Source of the DNA: Isoetes taiwanensis
Taxonomy: Eukaryota; Streptophyta; Lycopodiopsida; Isoetales; Isoetaceae
NCBI GenBank assembly: GCA_021234155.1
Contig: JAJEKV010000142.1
Coordinates: forward strand, 1,484,580-1,548,579
Reading direction: 5' to 3'
DNA length: 64,000 nt
A model generated the notes under the pieces. It worked only from the letters and a program-made list of their open reading frames with translations. It was not told where the DNA came from and ran no database searches. Position 1 is the first letter of the stretch. Every line of letters starts with the position of its first letter. Both the position numbers and the translations under genes were made by a program. Positions 12,087 to 24,273 of the stretch are shown in pieces.

Positions 12087-12829
12087 CTTTTGTTACACAA
12101 TACCGTAAGACTTTTACGTATCGCGTGACAAAAACGCCGGGCAGGTCAGGATTTTCCATCCGCACTCGTCACGCATCATTGCGCTTTGAAAAGTTCTCAT
12201 AAATAGCTACGCACATCCTGGTGTCGTACGGGTGGTGCTTCTCAGGGTGTGGACGCTTTGGGCTTCGTAGAATTCCTTTGATGCTTTTGCTTCCTTCTTC
12301 CCCGCCATCAAACGCGAAACAACTTTGTCCATGTTAAGACGCAGAATTCAAAAGAAATTTTGTATTCCGTAATAACATTTACTAATCTTGTGCCCTAAAG
12401 GCCGTAAAAGACAAGAAAACAAGCTAAAATGTTGTCGTACTTCCAAGTCACTCTTGTGCCTAAATTGGACTTAAAAGAAAATTCACGTGAAAATATACTT
12501 CAAGAATACCTATTTGCTATTAAGAAAAATGACATTTCAAACAACAATCTCTTTCTGCCGCACAAAAATGGTCACTTTTGGGGGTCAAAATAGAATTTCA
12601 TGCATCCTTTTTTTAACCCTCGCTTTTACCCCTTTAAAAAAAGGGAATCTTTAAGGAATATTCCTTTCGCCTCGCTTCGAAGGATTTGCTCCCGCTTAAT
12701 ACTAATCTTGTTATATGTAAGGATGTATAAGCATAATGAATAATATTTGATGTATCTAACCTCGAAAGTAATTTGTACCGTAAAGGTGCTCTTCGACTCC
12801 ACTTTTTCTCAAAGGCCCCTAATTTCAAG

Positions 12830-13410
12830 CACACCTAATTACCAAGCACAAATACTTTACCTTTACTAAAACTAAGATACAAAGCATGATTTCACATGCC
12901 ACATATGTCCATATAAAATATGCATTATACTTGTACGTACATGACTCTTGTACACGCCAATAATGGCGCTTACAATCTACACCAATAATTCACATCAATA
13001 ATTTTACTTCACTACAAAGCGTACCTATCTCTACAGAGGTCATTCATCTCCCATGGATTATTCACTCATTTTCTCAGGCACCACATCGAGTATGCATCAA
13101 GTGCTCAATGAGCTACAATGATTTCGTTTACAAGCCAAATAAAAGTACTCTTCTTGATCCCTACCCCAACTAAAGCTAATGGTGTCAGATTCGCTACCTC
13201 GCCTACCTGTTATGATCCACCTTATTTATTTCCGAAAGAATAGCTATGAGATATCGTATCACCTCACAGGTTGAAGGATGAGTGAATCACCTATTCAAAG
13301 AATGTATATCAGAGTGATGTTCGTGTAATAACAATGCATAAGAGCACTTGTATTAATATGAAAAAAGCGTAGAGCAATATAAAATAACTACTTTAATGTA
13401 CCTTGAAGAC
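12830..13410. repeat. Diverged long direct repeat, copy 2
   Basis: Partner of 9650-10300, with the same shared blocks in the same order. This copy is somewhat shorter. The DNA between the two copies is about 2.5 kb. Confidence 0.6.
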
Positions 13411-14003
13411 TCAAGTTTCATCTCCCGCCCCTCTCTCGAGGCCTCTTTAGCCAATTCCCTCAGACCCGATTCCTATGCTAGTCGGGATCACAACCACAAT
13501 GTCTCTGGCTCAACCAACCAAGCATGCCCATCGCTTTGAGAGGTCATGACGCGGGTCCGCTGGCTGATTCGCCTCCACTTTGCATGCCAGTACCCTGCAC
13601 GCTGAGCCGAGCGCGTACCTTCCCAGCCGTGCCCCCACCAAGACACAAAAAAACCTGTTATAAATGAGGGGCAAAAGAGGGGTGTTGTATAGATCCTCCT
13701 CTCAGATAAAGCACCATGGCTGCATCCCCGCTTCTGGCCTACAAGGTAAACATACCTTTCAGACATCTTGGTATGGGTCAATATTTCCACGATTTTGGGT
13801 TTATCCTGCTTGTGTCCAACAAAGGCGTTTGAGCCAGACGATCGACCAATAGATTTAGGCTCGCTAAGCACAACTTGCCTCAAGGTTTCCGAGGCCGGTT
13901 CTCAATTTCGTGATTGCCCTGGGTACTTCACCTAGCACATCACGTACTTTAGTCTATGACCTCGCTCATGTAGGTTATAAGTAAGTGCATTATATTGCAG
14001 CTG
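13411..14003. other. Spacer, no gene recognised
   Basis: A 131-codon minus-strand frame (13488-13883) is the longest. Its translation has no recognisable domain and unusual composition (many Trp, Arg, His), so I do not call it a gene. Confidence 0.4.
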
Positions 14004-14475
14004 ATACCAAGAGAAAAAGACCATGTGCAAAAATGACACCCCACAAATCATTCAACTTGTCTATTGCACTGAAACCAAAATTTCCTGCAGAAGCAATACC
14101 TATTTTACACCCTCCCCGCGAGCTTCCGGTGGATTTGAATGGCCGGAAGTAAAATACTGCCATGACTCAAGGAAATGCACGGCCACCGCATCCATATTCA
14201 CAACTTGCCCATTGCAATGTAAGACTGCCGCTAGGAAGACTTGGAGTGGCCATTTCTGCCAGATTATATACAAATGGGATACCAAGAAAAAAGACCACAA
14301 AGTGTAAAAAAATCCACTTTTAAATTAATCAAACTAAAATTTCCAAGAAGCAATACTCTTATTTTTACACCCCCTGCTAGGGTCAGTGGATTTAAGGTCG
14401 GAAGTAAAATACATTTGCTATGACTAAAGGAAATGCATATACATCGTGACGATATTCACAAACTTGCCCATTGCA
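14004..14475. repeat. Tandem duplication, about 200-bp units
   Basis: Copy 1 (14004-14216) and copy 2 (14279-14475) both run from ATACCAAGA through AGAAGCAATAC, TTTTTACACCC, a CGGAAGTAAAATAC block and AAGGAAATGCA to CTTGCCCATTGCA. They are separated by about 60 bp. Copies differ by many substitutions and short indels, so the duplication is old. No coding content seen. Confidence 0.75.
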
Positions 14476-17400
14476 TAGACTAATATATTACGATTTTGTC
14501 TCAGCCAAGCCACCGAAATCATATTGAAATGGCCTCAACAAATTTGGTTGTAATGGCTCTCGACAATCAAACATCCGATTTCATTAGGAAAGCAAGACTG
14601 GACAAAACCAGGAGGCTCAGGTAGTTCTATACCATTATGGCAATCAGAATGCCTATATGATGCAATTGATGGCTAGGATTTCTCCTAGATTTTGATGGTG
14701 TGACTTGCAATAATGCAAGCAAGTCCAAAAATTTTCTTCTTCATCTCGTGGGTACATATTTCGCTTGCTAAAATGTGTCAGCCTAATCGTAGCATGGAGG
14801 TATTTTGCTCTGCTGATTAGAAACGATTGTCTATGAACTTATCAGCCTTTATGGCAAGAGGAAGATGGAGAACAAACATACAGATGCATCATAAGCGTTT
14901 AAAAATCCAGATATGAAATGTCCGCATGTAAAGATCGGGCCCTATGACTTTCAAACACTATTACTATCATTCTCACGCTCATTTTGTGGGAATAATACAA
15001 ATGGGGAGTACAAATAGTCAGCCTGCTATTGTTAAACCTTTCCCTTTCAAGAGCCTGCCGCTTATGTAACCTAACTAGACTGAAGCTGACCCACATTTTC
15101 CCTTGCCTGCGTAACCGGGTCCTCCCTATTTTCCACAAACAGCTCCACTTAGAGGTACATTGGATGGCCACTGCTTTGACTCGCCTCTACGTAAGAAAGA
15201 GAAGAAGATGATGTCTGCTGTGGCATCGCCAAAAGCTTACCTTCCCGGGATGCACCTACGCATGCACGCAGTTCTTAAAGTCGCTTGGCCCCAAACCGGA
15301 ACAGATGCTTTATATATGGTTCTCACTGTGCCTATATGTTGCACGCCACCCCCTCGCCTTTACTAAGACTAAGATTCGGTGAGGTAGGGACTGACGACAA
15401 ACCTTTCGGGCATCTCCGTAGGAGATTTTGCTCCTTTCTACTCGCAGTCGTAGATCCAAAAATGAACATCTAATCCGGGTAGGAAAGTAATGTCACATCA
15501 TTTTTGTTGAGGTGGAGGTGATAATGTGCGGATAGGCTAGAAATCTAAGAAAGGCTGTAGGGGTTGGTTAGGGTCGGGCGTATAAAAACCTACTGATAAA
15601 CCTTGTTCTCGGGGGATGTCATGGATCTCACTCTACCAAATTAAATGGATCCATGACAAGAAACATTATAATATAGTAAGGATTTGGATTAAATCATATG
15701 CCAATGGAAAACTCTCTACATCAGCTTTCCAAAGAGCCTAAGATCATCGGGATCTGACCTCTGGAGCTCAAGTTATGAGTTCAGAAACAATTGACATTCG
15801 CTCTCTAGCGCTTCTTTTCTTTATTTATTTTTAGCGATTTAGATATTACATACTATGGTTTGATAAAAAGGAGCATCTCATAAAAATATTATTTTTGATT
15901 CAAACTTTTTTTTTTTCCAACCAAAAATTTGTAAAAAGCATTTGCAAACATAATGAATACCAAACTAAAATCGCAGAAGTTTATGGAAGAATCTTTTCTA
16001 AAAATTCCAAAAGACTAGAACCATTGAATATTGTCAAACCATAGAACAACAGGTTAATTACAGCCATTCATCTGCAAATTTATATATTATAGAAGAAAAT
16101 GAACACAATTACCAACAATTATATGACAAGAGGAAGGTGCCACAACATGCCTACAAGCTCAAATATACATAGCACAATATTACACAGTGCGAGCCAAACT
16201 TCCAAAGGAAAGCAATGTAATCTTCCTCAATTCTCTAACTTTGCAATCTTGGGCCTGCCTAACTTCTTCTTAGCAATCCCAGATGTAGCAAATGCGTCAA
16301 CCAACAAAACATAATCATCTTGCATTCGCCCTATCTCTACAAAAGCTCTCCTGTGGAAAAAAGAAGTTGTATATTAGGAATAGAATGATTCAAACCCCTG
16401 GCAACTCTAGCCATACTACTCTATGAAAAATGGCCTTCCTCATCGAAACAACCAGTAAGATATTATCTCGGGCCAACCTACAAAAAAGAATGGCTCCAAC
16501 AAAGCAAGCTCACATGGAAAATCTTGGCTCGAAGCTCCCTGCTTTAGCCATTGTTATCTACTACAAGCTGGCCAACATGAATCCAAGGAAAGAATGCCAC
16601 AGGGTATTTCATCCAGAATGGCTACCTGACTTAAAGAGTGAGCCAAAGAAAAAGAAAGTATCATGGAAGATGATTGCAAAGTCGAAATAGACGTCGTAGG
16701 GAGAGTTGCCCCCTTTGTCTCTGGGAAGTCATAGTTGAGCTAATCTATTCTCTATTCTAATCTATTATATTCCTATTCTTATTCCTATTCTATTTTGATA
16801 TGTACATTGTTCTACTATGGCTCCATTATGTTCTTCATCAACAATATCATCAATCTGCTACATCTTGATTATAGAAGGCCAACCCTACAGACCAAAGCTA
16901 AGGAAAACATTCTGATAATAACTCAGAGAAAATGTAGTGATACAAACATTCATGAATAATGACATGTCTTTAAAATGCCATCATCATAACATGGATTTGG
17001 GCATAAGTTCTTCAATTTCCGAAATACCATTCTTCAAAACCCACCAAGTAATTATGAACATCTCATGGCAGCCTATTCAACGTTTAACGCTAACTAATGT
17101 AAATAAAATAGAAAATGATGTACTCGTGCACTTCTAGATGGAGCTCTTGAGATCTAAAAAAATATGGCAAAACGTATCTATCTTGTGAATTTGGGATTTT
17201 CCGGTATAGCCAAAAAGTTTTTTGATTTTTTTCCTTTAAGTTTCATTTCCTAAGGTTATGGGTAGTTTGAAATATTTTCAATGACCCAAAAATAAAATTT
17301 TTGCCTTTCTCTGATTTCGAGAAGGGATTTTCAGATTCGATGAATCATCTCTCAGGCGACGTGACGTTGTTCAAGAGAATACATTTGGTCTCTGTGGACG

Positions 17401-20400
17401 TTAAAAATACTATTCTATTCTATTCTATTTTCGAAATTTTTGGTGAACGGGCGACATTGAAGGCAGTGACACGTATTTTTCCAGGCCAATATGCATGGGG
17501 CTTTTAGTAAATGGTCCATTATCTTCTCCGTGGATCTATCTAGTAGTAGGCGGTGGGTGGCATCTCCCATGCATGCCACAAATCTCACATAACTTGTACT
17601 CCTGACAGGATATTGTGTAGGGTGCCCGAATGCATAGAAGCCGGTCTAGCAGGCATGCAATTCCGGCCATTCCAATTGGCTGTTTTGCATAGCTCGAGGT
17701 CCAATCATAACTTTCGGTGGTATCATGTCGTATAGAAGCTATAATTGGATCGAAGTTTATGGTTGGAGCTCATAATACTACTGATTCAAATTTGCAAGTT
17801 TCCAGGTAGCGTTTTCTTTTCAAATAGTTGATTATTGTTTATTTTGTGCTGGTGAATCTACAAGATGTTTAAATAACACATATGACTTGATTTTGCACAT
17901 GAAAACCACTCAAATTCATGGAATTTGCCTTGCAATTGGCTTCTGCACAACTAAATGTGCACCAGGCAATTGCAAATCTATTCTTTGTCTTCACTAGGAC
18001 TCCCGGGAGGCAAGTCTTAAAATTTGGCTCTTGCTATTTATATCTATCTCTGTAACCTTTTGGTATGTACATTAGTCTTTATATTTGTCTTGATGCTTGG
18101 CTTTAACAACCTCATAACACCAGGTGACAAGGGCTTGAGGGGCTTGAGCACTGGGGGGGACACATTTTCCATAGGCAAACAGAGTTACAGCTGATTTCCA
18201 ATTCTTTTCTACATGTACATGTTCAAAATTCCTTATCTGGCATTAGAGGTCTACGTACTTAGGACACATTTCTTATTTCTCTTCTCATAGCTTATGTATA
18301 TTGAACCCGATAAAGAGGCAGAGAAATATGCCCTACAATACAACGGGTTTTGCCCAGTAATGACTTTATCATCCTCTGATTGCTTTTAAATCATAAAAAT
18401 AATGGCGATTGTTTCCTATTTTCATAACATTTTTATAGAAATTAATTTAGTAAAATTGGATGTCGTACCATAAAATTATGGTTTTTACTGTAAAATTGTC
18501 CATTAATTTGGCAAATATATTCTAACTGGGATGCAATATTATCAAATTTTTGGCGATTTTATGAAGTTTTTGAGTTTACGTGTCCTATTAAACTATCGAA
18601 TGCAGATTTCAAAAATTGGTAAAATATAGCAACTTTACAAAGTTTTGCACCTTAAAGTCATCATTGGTTTTGCCTGTCAAAAAAGATAAATGCAATTTTT
18701 GCTTATATCTCAATAAAGATTGACATATATTCCAATATGACTTAGACACATTTAAATTGGCCTTTATTCATGTTTAACTATAGATTGTTCAGATATGACA
18801 AAACACGTTCTACAGAAAGAATTACTGGAATGAGTATGTAGCAATGCGGTCTGCATATGCCATCAATGGACTGTCACAACACTAATTATAACAGCATCTC
18901 TTCTGCATCAAATGGCTATTTGGTAATGCGATTTTCTAATTTGTAATTCCATTTGTAGTTATTTGATGCATCACCGCTACATTGCATATCCGCACTTTAA
19001 CCCATATATTCAAGGTTCGCGGTTTTCTTTGATTTTTTACCCTAAGCATTACAAAAGAGGCCCGTGATGATTGAATATGACTAATGAATGTAGATGCAAG
19101 GGACTTTGCATTGATGTCTTATAGTCCTCTTTATTGCTATGGCATATTCAGGGCATTTCTTCAAGCCCAAGGGCATTACCCAGCTTGATAGTGCATTTAC
19201 AAATGGTCCCTCTCAACCCAGTTGGAATCTAGCTCCTTGACTTTCAAAGGGGCTCTAGAGTCTATGTTAGCTCAAGTCCTTTGTTGTTTGCTGAAATGTC
19301 CTCCTGCATTATTGTAATGATAGAGAGTTATATTTTGATCAAGGGCATTGTATGTGACTACTTCTCCTTTCTAATTCCACAATTCTATGGAGGGAAGCTC
19401 TCCTTGGTTGCTTGATATTTGAGAATCATGAATTGTGTTACTTTATTCTGGCCTTTGAAAAGGGACTTACCAAAGAGCGCCATCATCTGAAGGTGTTACA
19501 GGTTGAGAAACTTTGGCTAAGATCTCTTTGACATCTTTATAGCTCTAGAACAAACACCATTTTACCAATGTTTGACTCATGGCACACTCGCATATATCAG
19601 AAGAGCAATCTATCATAGAGCAGCAGAAGTCCGCAAAAAGCCAAAGCATGGGGCAAGAGAGAGAGAGAGAAAGAGATGGCATTTACTACATGGGCAAATA
19701 AGGCCAGAATCTACAAACGTATCTTTCGAGATGATGTGGTGTGCATCTCATGAGACTTGCATTGCCATTGATGCTACAATAGTATTTTGTATGATGCTAT
19801 TGAGATCACAAGTACATTTCAAAAAGCATATAGGAAGCAACCACCCTACAGAATGAGTGTTCGATGTAATAATAAGGCATGTGTATCTTGCTTTGAGTAT
19901 CATTGAATTGCGTGTTCTGCTTAAGATTCAATAATGAGTGTCCCCTCTAGGTTTAGAGATATTGTCAAGTTTGCAGCTAAAGAGTCTCTTCAGTCATCCA
20001 TTTCTATGATTAAGTTTGTTCTCATATTCGAATGATTCTTCTTGTAGCGTGAGTTCATTCCCTCCTAAGGCTTTATCTGCTTATTCTTGGTTATTTAGAC
20101 AAAACAGAGCCAAATATCTACCATATCTTTTCACTTTGTGGGTGGTTCCAATCTTTTTGCTTCAAGGTCATAATTTCGATAGAATTCCCATCATAATTTA
20201 ACTTCATAGTGCATTAAAAGGTCAATTTGAAAGAAAACAAATTCAACTTCAAACTTTTGATTGCATCAAGTGGTATTTTTTTTTACAGTTGGAGCTACTC
20301 CATTACATGATGGGAACACTAAATGTTCTGTTCAATAAAATGGTAATGTTATTAACAATCTTAATGCTATAAGAAAGGGATTATTGATGAGGGTTTAGAT

Positions 20401-20403
20401 GAG
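14476..20403. other. Long spacer, no gene recognised
   Basis: No exon of a known family was found on either strand. Features inside are a 10-bp inverted repeat GTCATGGATC/GATCCATGAC (15618-15627, 15648-15657), CTATT-rich low-complexity tracts (about 16744-16795 and 17408-17430), a 16-bp near-palindrome near 18468 and an AG-rich microsatellite near 19660. An 86-codon plus-strand frame at 16430-16690, with a Lys-rich C-terminus, has no known relative. Confidence 0.45.
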
Positions 20404-20560
20404 TTTTTTCTTTTTCTTTTTTTTTTTTGGAAGGAAAGAAGCTTTTTAATCATTAATTATGGAAAACAATTACATAATACCTTAGGCATATCCAAAGATG
20501 ATAAGCCTTTAAGTGAGAGTTTAAAAATAGCTTAAAATTGCAAAAAGCAAAATGAATGGG
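20404..20560 (-). mobile_element. Probable minus-strand LINE/SINE 3' end
   Basis: A T-rich tract (20404-20428) is followed by GGAAGGAAAGAAGC and an AT-rich stretch. Read on the minus strand this is a 3' end finishing CCTTCC before the A-tail, like other LINE tails in the window. No coding part is visible and the upper limit is approximate. Confidence 0.4.
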
Positions 20561-20992
20561 ACAAGATATTTCTCGATCCGGGATTAGGATCCTGGCCCAA
20601 AAAAGATGATGTTGTTATCCCTTTTGTCACTTGAGCCCTCAGGCGCATAGTAAAAAGACAAAGCACTGGAGCAAAAAGAGGAAACTCGTGGTTATATGAA
20701 TGGAGAAAATGGAAATGGTCTCGATCCTGAAAGCTCGAGTAGGATTAGGAATTTCATCGCCTCCCCAAATTCACCTTCAGCTCCATATTCGTATTAAAGA
20801 AAAAAGGGAAAGGAAAAAAGAAAAAAGAAAAACAAGATGCATCTCCATATTATAGTTTTTGTTTCTGCACATAAAATACAAGAGCACATTATTATGCACA
20901 TACAAATGTTAGAAATTGTCATGACATATTGATTATACAAATTTTTTGATGCTTTTAAATTTGTGCAGATATCTACAATTTAGAGAGGCAAG

Positions 20993-21170
20993 GCATTGTA
21001 CATTAACAACTTGCCTACTTAGAATATAACTTACTCTTTGTTTGATTGACAACAAAAATACTTGTCACTTTTACATCTCTACAAGCATTGTAAATTAATA
21101 ACTTGCCTACTTAGAGTATACTTACTCTTTGTTTGATTAACAACCGCAAATACTTGACACTTTTAAATCT
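20993..21170. repeat. Tandem duplication, period 92 bp
   Basis: Two copies start at 20993 and 21085. They share GCATTGTA, ACTTGCCTACTTAGA, ACTTACTCTTTGTTTGATT and CACTTTTA. They differ by about ten substitutions and a small indel. Confidence 0.85.
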
Positions 21171-21329
21171 CCATATTATATACCTTTTCGTTGCAAACCC
21201 TGGTATCACAGTTTTCTCCTAGATCCCTGAGTTGGATCAAGAAGCACATGGGGGATTGCTCGCTTTATAATTTGATGCATGCTTTAGTTTTGATCTTAGT
21301 ATGTTGATCTTGGGACATGCTTTAGTTTT

Positions 21330-21530
21330 GGTTACTACAGACAGAGTTGGATCTTATTGTGGTTTTCCTTTGTTCTCAATGAAGCTCATCCATTGTGGTT
21401 GTGCTTATGAAAATCTATGCTCCCATACGTTCTGGTTATTACTGGAAGAGTTGGACCTTATTGTGGTTTTTGTTCTCAATGAAGTTCATCAATTGTGATT
21501 GTGCTTATAGAAATATGTGCTCTCAATAGA
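21330..21530. repeat. Tandem duplication, period 104 bp
   Basis: Copies start at 21330 and 21434 and share AGAGTTGGA, CTTATTGTGGTTTT, TTGTTCTCAATGAAG and TTGTGCTTAT. It lies about 160 bp after the 92-bp duplication, so this stretch is prone to local duplication. Confidence 0.85.
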
Positions 21531-21747
21531 TATCAATGCTTGATATAATTTGAGAATTTGTATGAAAAAATCAACATTCTTTATGACTCAATTCACACTT
21601 CATACTGTTAAGTAACATCACATTGTCAAGGAAGAATATTTGCATGGGAGTTCTAAGTATGCCATATATGCATTATTCACAGAGCAAAATCTAAGAGTAA
21701 AATTGTTAAACTCCACATCAAATCTCAACTTGCATTGGATGATGCTA

Positions 21748-21831
21748 TATAAATCCCATTCCAAAATCTTAGACATTGCTAAGGCATATAAATCCCATTT
21801 CAAAATCTTAGTTACGGATGACGGATGACGT
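21748..21831. repeat. Tandem duplication, period 39 bp, plus TGACGGA run
   Basis: TATAAATCCCATT(C/T)CAAAAT is repeated at 21748 and 21787, followed by a GGATGACGGATGACG micro-repeat. Confidence 0.8.
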
Positions 21832-22529
21832 CTATTTTGCATTTCTTGACAAAAAAGTTACCAAAGCCCGGCAATGCCGCGGACCATAACTGGTCATTTT
21901 AAATCACAACAAATATGTGCCAGGAAATCAAGGATCTATTCAAGGTAGCCATGCACATTTCTTTTGGGGGTTCCTCGCAATTATATACAAAGGCGTGCAA
22001 GATCCTAAGTAAATTCTCTAGAAGCTACTATTTTTTACATACTTATAAAAAGCTGATGCAGACACTGTTGGGCAAATTCCGGGGTAGAGAAGGGTTGTTC
22101 CGGTTGAAACTAAGAATTTCCGGTTGAGTTAGCGCATTGCAGGAAAAATTCCGGTGGATTTTTATGCATATTTGTATAAGAGTGATACAAATTTCCGATT
22201 GGGAACTGAAAATATCCGGCTATTTGATGAAAGAGTAGGAAAATTTCGGATTGGGTTTAAAAACTTTGCCCAACACTGCAGAAGAAAGAAAAGTGGTTAG
22301 TCTAACAAAATGTGGCTGACTGTTAACAAAATCTAAGCGCCAGCTTACCACTGCCATTTCATTGGAAAAAAAAAAAAAAAAAGCGCCCACAGAACCTGCC
22401 TGCCCCACTCTTTTCACGCAGATGCCAGATCCTATACCGCCATCATTTAAGTGTTATCTTTAAGCTGGCTGCCATAAATAATAGCTATGCCAACAGGCAG
22501 ATTTGCATTATATATTATAATTCGAAAGA
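21832..22529. other. 5' flank of the F-box gene
   Basis: No coding sequence recognised. It contains an A-tract (about 22366-22382) and, 40-60 bp before the start codon, AT-rich motifs (ATAAATAAT, TATATATTATAA). One of these may act as a TATA element, but I cannot pick one with confidence. Confidence 0.35.
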
Positions 22530-23693
22530 ATGGATGATGGTGGAAGCAAAATGGAGGATCCGGATGCAAGTGTTTGGGGAAAACTCCCCAACGAAATTCT
22601 TGTGCAACAGGTCCTTCCTCGGCTGCACATATTCGATCTGCTGCCCCTGTTGGATCGCCTGCCGTTGCTTCTGTCTAAACAATTTCTGGAACAAAGATCT
22701 TCCGGCTCTGCTGCTTCTTTTCTAGTCGTGTTTCACATTCTGGGACCTTGGCTGTTAGCTTCCGCCTATGACAGGACTACAAATTCTTGGCACCCTTTTT
22801 TTTGGCCTTTTATCCCTCCTCAAATACCAACTCATTTTAGTACTCCTCTTGCATGTGGAGGGGGCCTGCTATGCTTTGCAAAGCATGAGCATGTAGAAAA
22901 AGGATACAAAGCAATGCAGCCTCTACTCGTTTGCAATCCAATTCTGAAGCAGTGGTTATACATTCCCTACACCAACAGCTATCATAAGTATCGTGAAAGC
23001 ACTAAGTCTTGTCGTGGCGAGTTTGGCATATTTCCAAAGGAAGGGGATAGCGGATTTTTCCTCATATTTACGCCATTCAGAAGGAGCCCACAACTTTTTG
23101 ACTCTGCAACGAGATCCTGGACTGAAATTTATGTTGATAGTCTTTATCCGCATTATGCTCCTACTGGATCTACCGTGATAAATGGAGTTGTTTATATTCT
23201 CGCTGGAGACAATGGTTGGGATGGGGATCTAACAGGGCCTTTGCTTGTAAGCTATGATATACTGAACCATACTACACGTATATTCCAGCCTTTTGCTCGA
23301 GAACTGGGTTTAGATATCAAGGACTTGCACAGTGCCAACCGCTTGTTTGAATTAAATAGTCAGCTGATATTGCCTGTGCTTGGTGTGAAGGAAGGTTCAG
23401 GAATGTGCATGTTTATGTTTGATACAACTTCCTTAAAATGGAGCCTTTTTAGGGCTCCACAAGGACCCCCCTGGTGCCCAGGTAAATATTGTGATAGTTC
23501 GATGAAATATGTGGTCTATCAGGATCAGAATCTCTTCTTCTTTGGTAAGAATTGCAGCAGGCGCATGGCTTTTGTGGAATGTGATGTTTTTGATATAGAA
23601 CTTAATGAATGGAGGCAAGTGCCTGAGTGCCCATATCCTGCCGAGGAGAAAGAAATTATCTGTTATAGGCCAACGAGCCACATGCTTTTTTGA
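22530..23693 (+). CDS. Intronless F-box protein, kelch/FBA-like C-terminus
   Basis: A 387-residue uninterrupted frame. Residues 15-40 (VWGKLPNEILVQQVLPRLHI and following) match the first half of an F-box, the SKP1-binding module of SCF ubiquitin ligases. The second half, LDRLPLLLSKQF, is divergent and lacks the usual VCK-x-W pattern. The C-terminal part resembles plant F-box/kelch or F-box-associated beta-propellers: CGGGLLCF (109-116), VCNPILKQW (134-142), LFDSATRSWTEI, GVVYILAGDNGWDG, VSYDILNHTTRIF, MFMFDTTSLKWSLF and FDIELNEWRQVPECP give spaced hydrophobic-Trp blades. It is likely a substrate receptor of a cullin-RING ligase; the substrate cannot be told. The start follows an AT-rich leader and is the first ATG of the frame. 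No intron is needed, as is usual for this family in plants. Confidence 0.85.
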   Translation: MDDGGSKMEDPDASVWGKLPNEILVQQVLPRLHIFDLLPLLDRLPLLLSKQFLEQRSSGSAASFLVVFHILGPWLLASAYDRTTNSWHPFFWPFIPPQIPTHFSTPLACGGGLLCFAKHEHVEKGYKAMQPLLVCNPILKQWLYIPYTNSYHKYRESTKSCRGEFGIFPKEGDSGFFLIFTPFRRSPQLFDSATRSWTEIYVDSLYPHYAPTGSTVINGVVYILAGDNGWDGDLTGPLLVSYDILNHTTRIFQPFARELGLDIKDLHSANRLFELNSQLILPVLGVKEGSGMCMFMFDTTSLKWSLFRAPQGPPWCPGKYCDSSMKYVVYQDQNLFFFGKNCSRRMAFVECDVFDIELNEWRQVPECPYPAEEKEIICYRPTSHMLF

Positions 23694-23905
23694 CGCCTCT
23701 GCAAACCCATGTCAAGTATAGTCTGGATTGGATATCTTTTGTTGGGCGCTTTGTGGGAAAATATGTGCGTTTTGACACCTTTAGATCCTATGTTGTAATG
23801 TCGTTTTGGACGGAATTTCTTGAATGGAAGCTTTTTTGTTGCCAAGCCCTTAACTTGGGCAAAAATTAGAATGATTTTGAATTTGTAACTAGGTAGCTGA
23901 GCTGC

Positions 23906-23983
23906 AGCTACTTAATCTATGTTTTACATGTTTGCATTGTAATCAGCTACTTAATCTATCTTTTACATGTTTGCATTGGAACT
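23906..23983. repeat. Tandem duplication, period 39 bp
   Basis: AGCTACTTAATCTAT, TTTTACATGTTTGCATTG and a short tail occur at 23906 and 23945, differing at about three positions. It sits about 210 bp past the F-box stop codon, possibly in its 3' UTR. Confidence 0.85.
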
Positions 23984-24041
23984 AGATTACAGAGAAGAAA
24001 ATCTGCAAAAGCACGTTCTGGGGGCAGGTCTTGGAAACATT

Positions 24042-24268
24042 TGTTAGAAAACAGAAATCAGAGACAGATATGAAAATAGATGTATTGATGATGAGAGAAA
24101 AACTGGGTTGGACAGGCCCCAACCCGTAGACAAATATATAGAGAATGTATGAAGAGGTGTGACTGTTTGGGTGGATCGATCCAGCCCAAACGTCACTGTA
24201 ACTGCTTGGTGTCTCTTGATCAGCGTCCTCCACTTGTACGGTGAGGATGTGAGATCATTTTCTCAACA
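24042..24268 (-). mobile_element. Copia-like solo LTR with 5-bp target duplication
   Basis: A 227-bp unit begins TGTTAGAAAAC and ends TTCTCAACA, so it has TGTT...AACA termini. It is flanked by ACATT on both sides (24037-24041 and 24269-24273), a perfect 5-bp target-site duplication. Read on the minus strand it starts TGTTGAGAAAATG, has a TATA-like CTCTATATATTTG near its middle (forward 24131-24143) and ends TCTGTTTTCTAACA, as in short plant Copia LTRs. No internal retroelement sequence adjoins it, so it is a solo LTR left by LTR-LTR recombination. Confidence 0.85.
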
Positions 24269-24273
24269 ACATT

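Noticed and set aside
13488-13883. 131-codon minus-strand frame as a gene
   Set aside because: Odd amino-acid composition, no known family, sits in a repeat-rich block.
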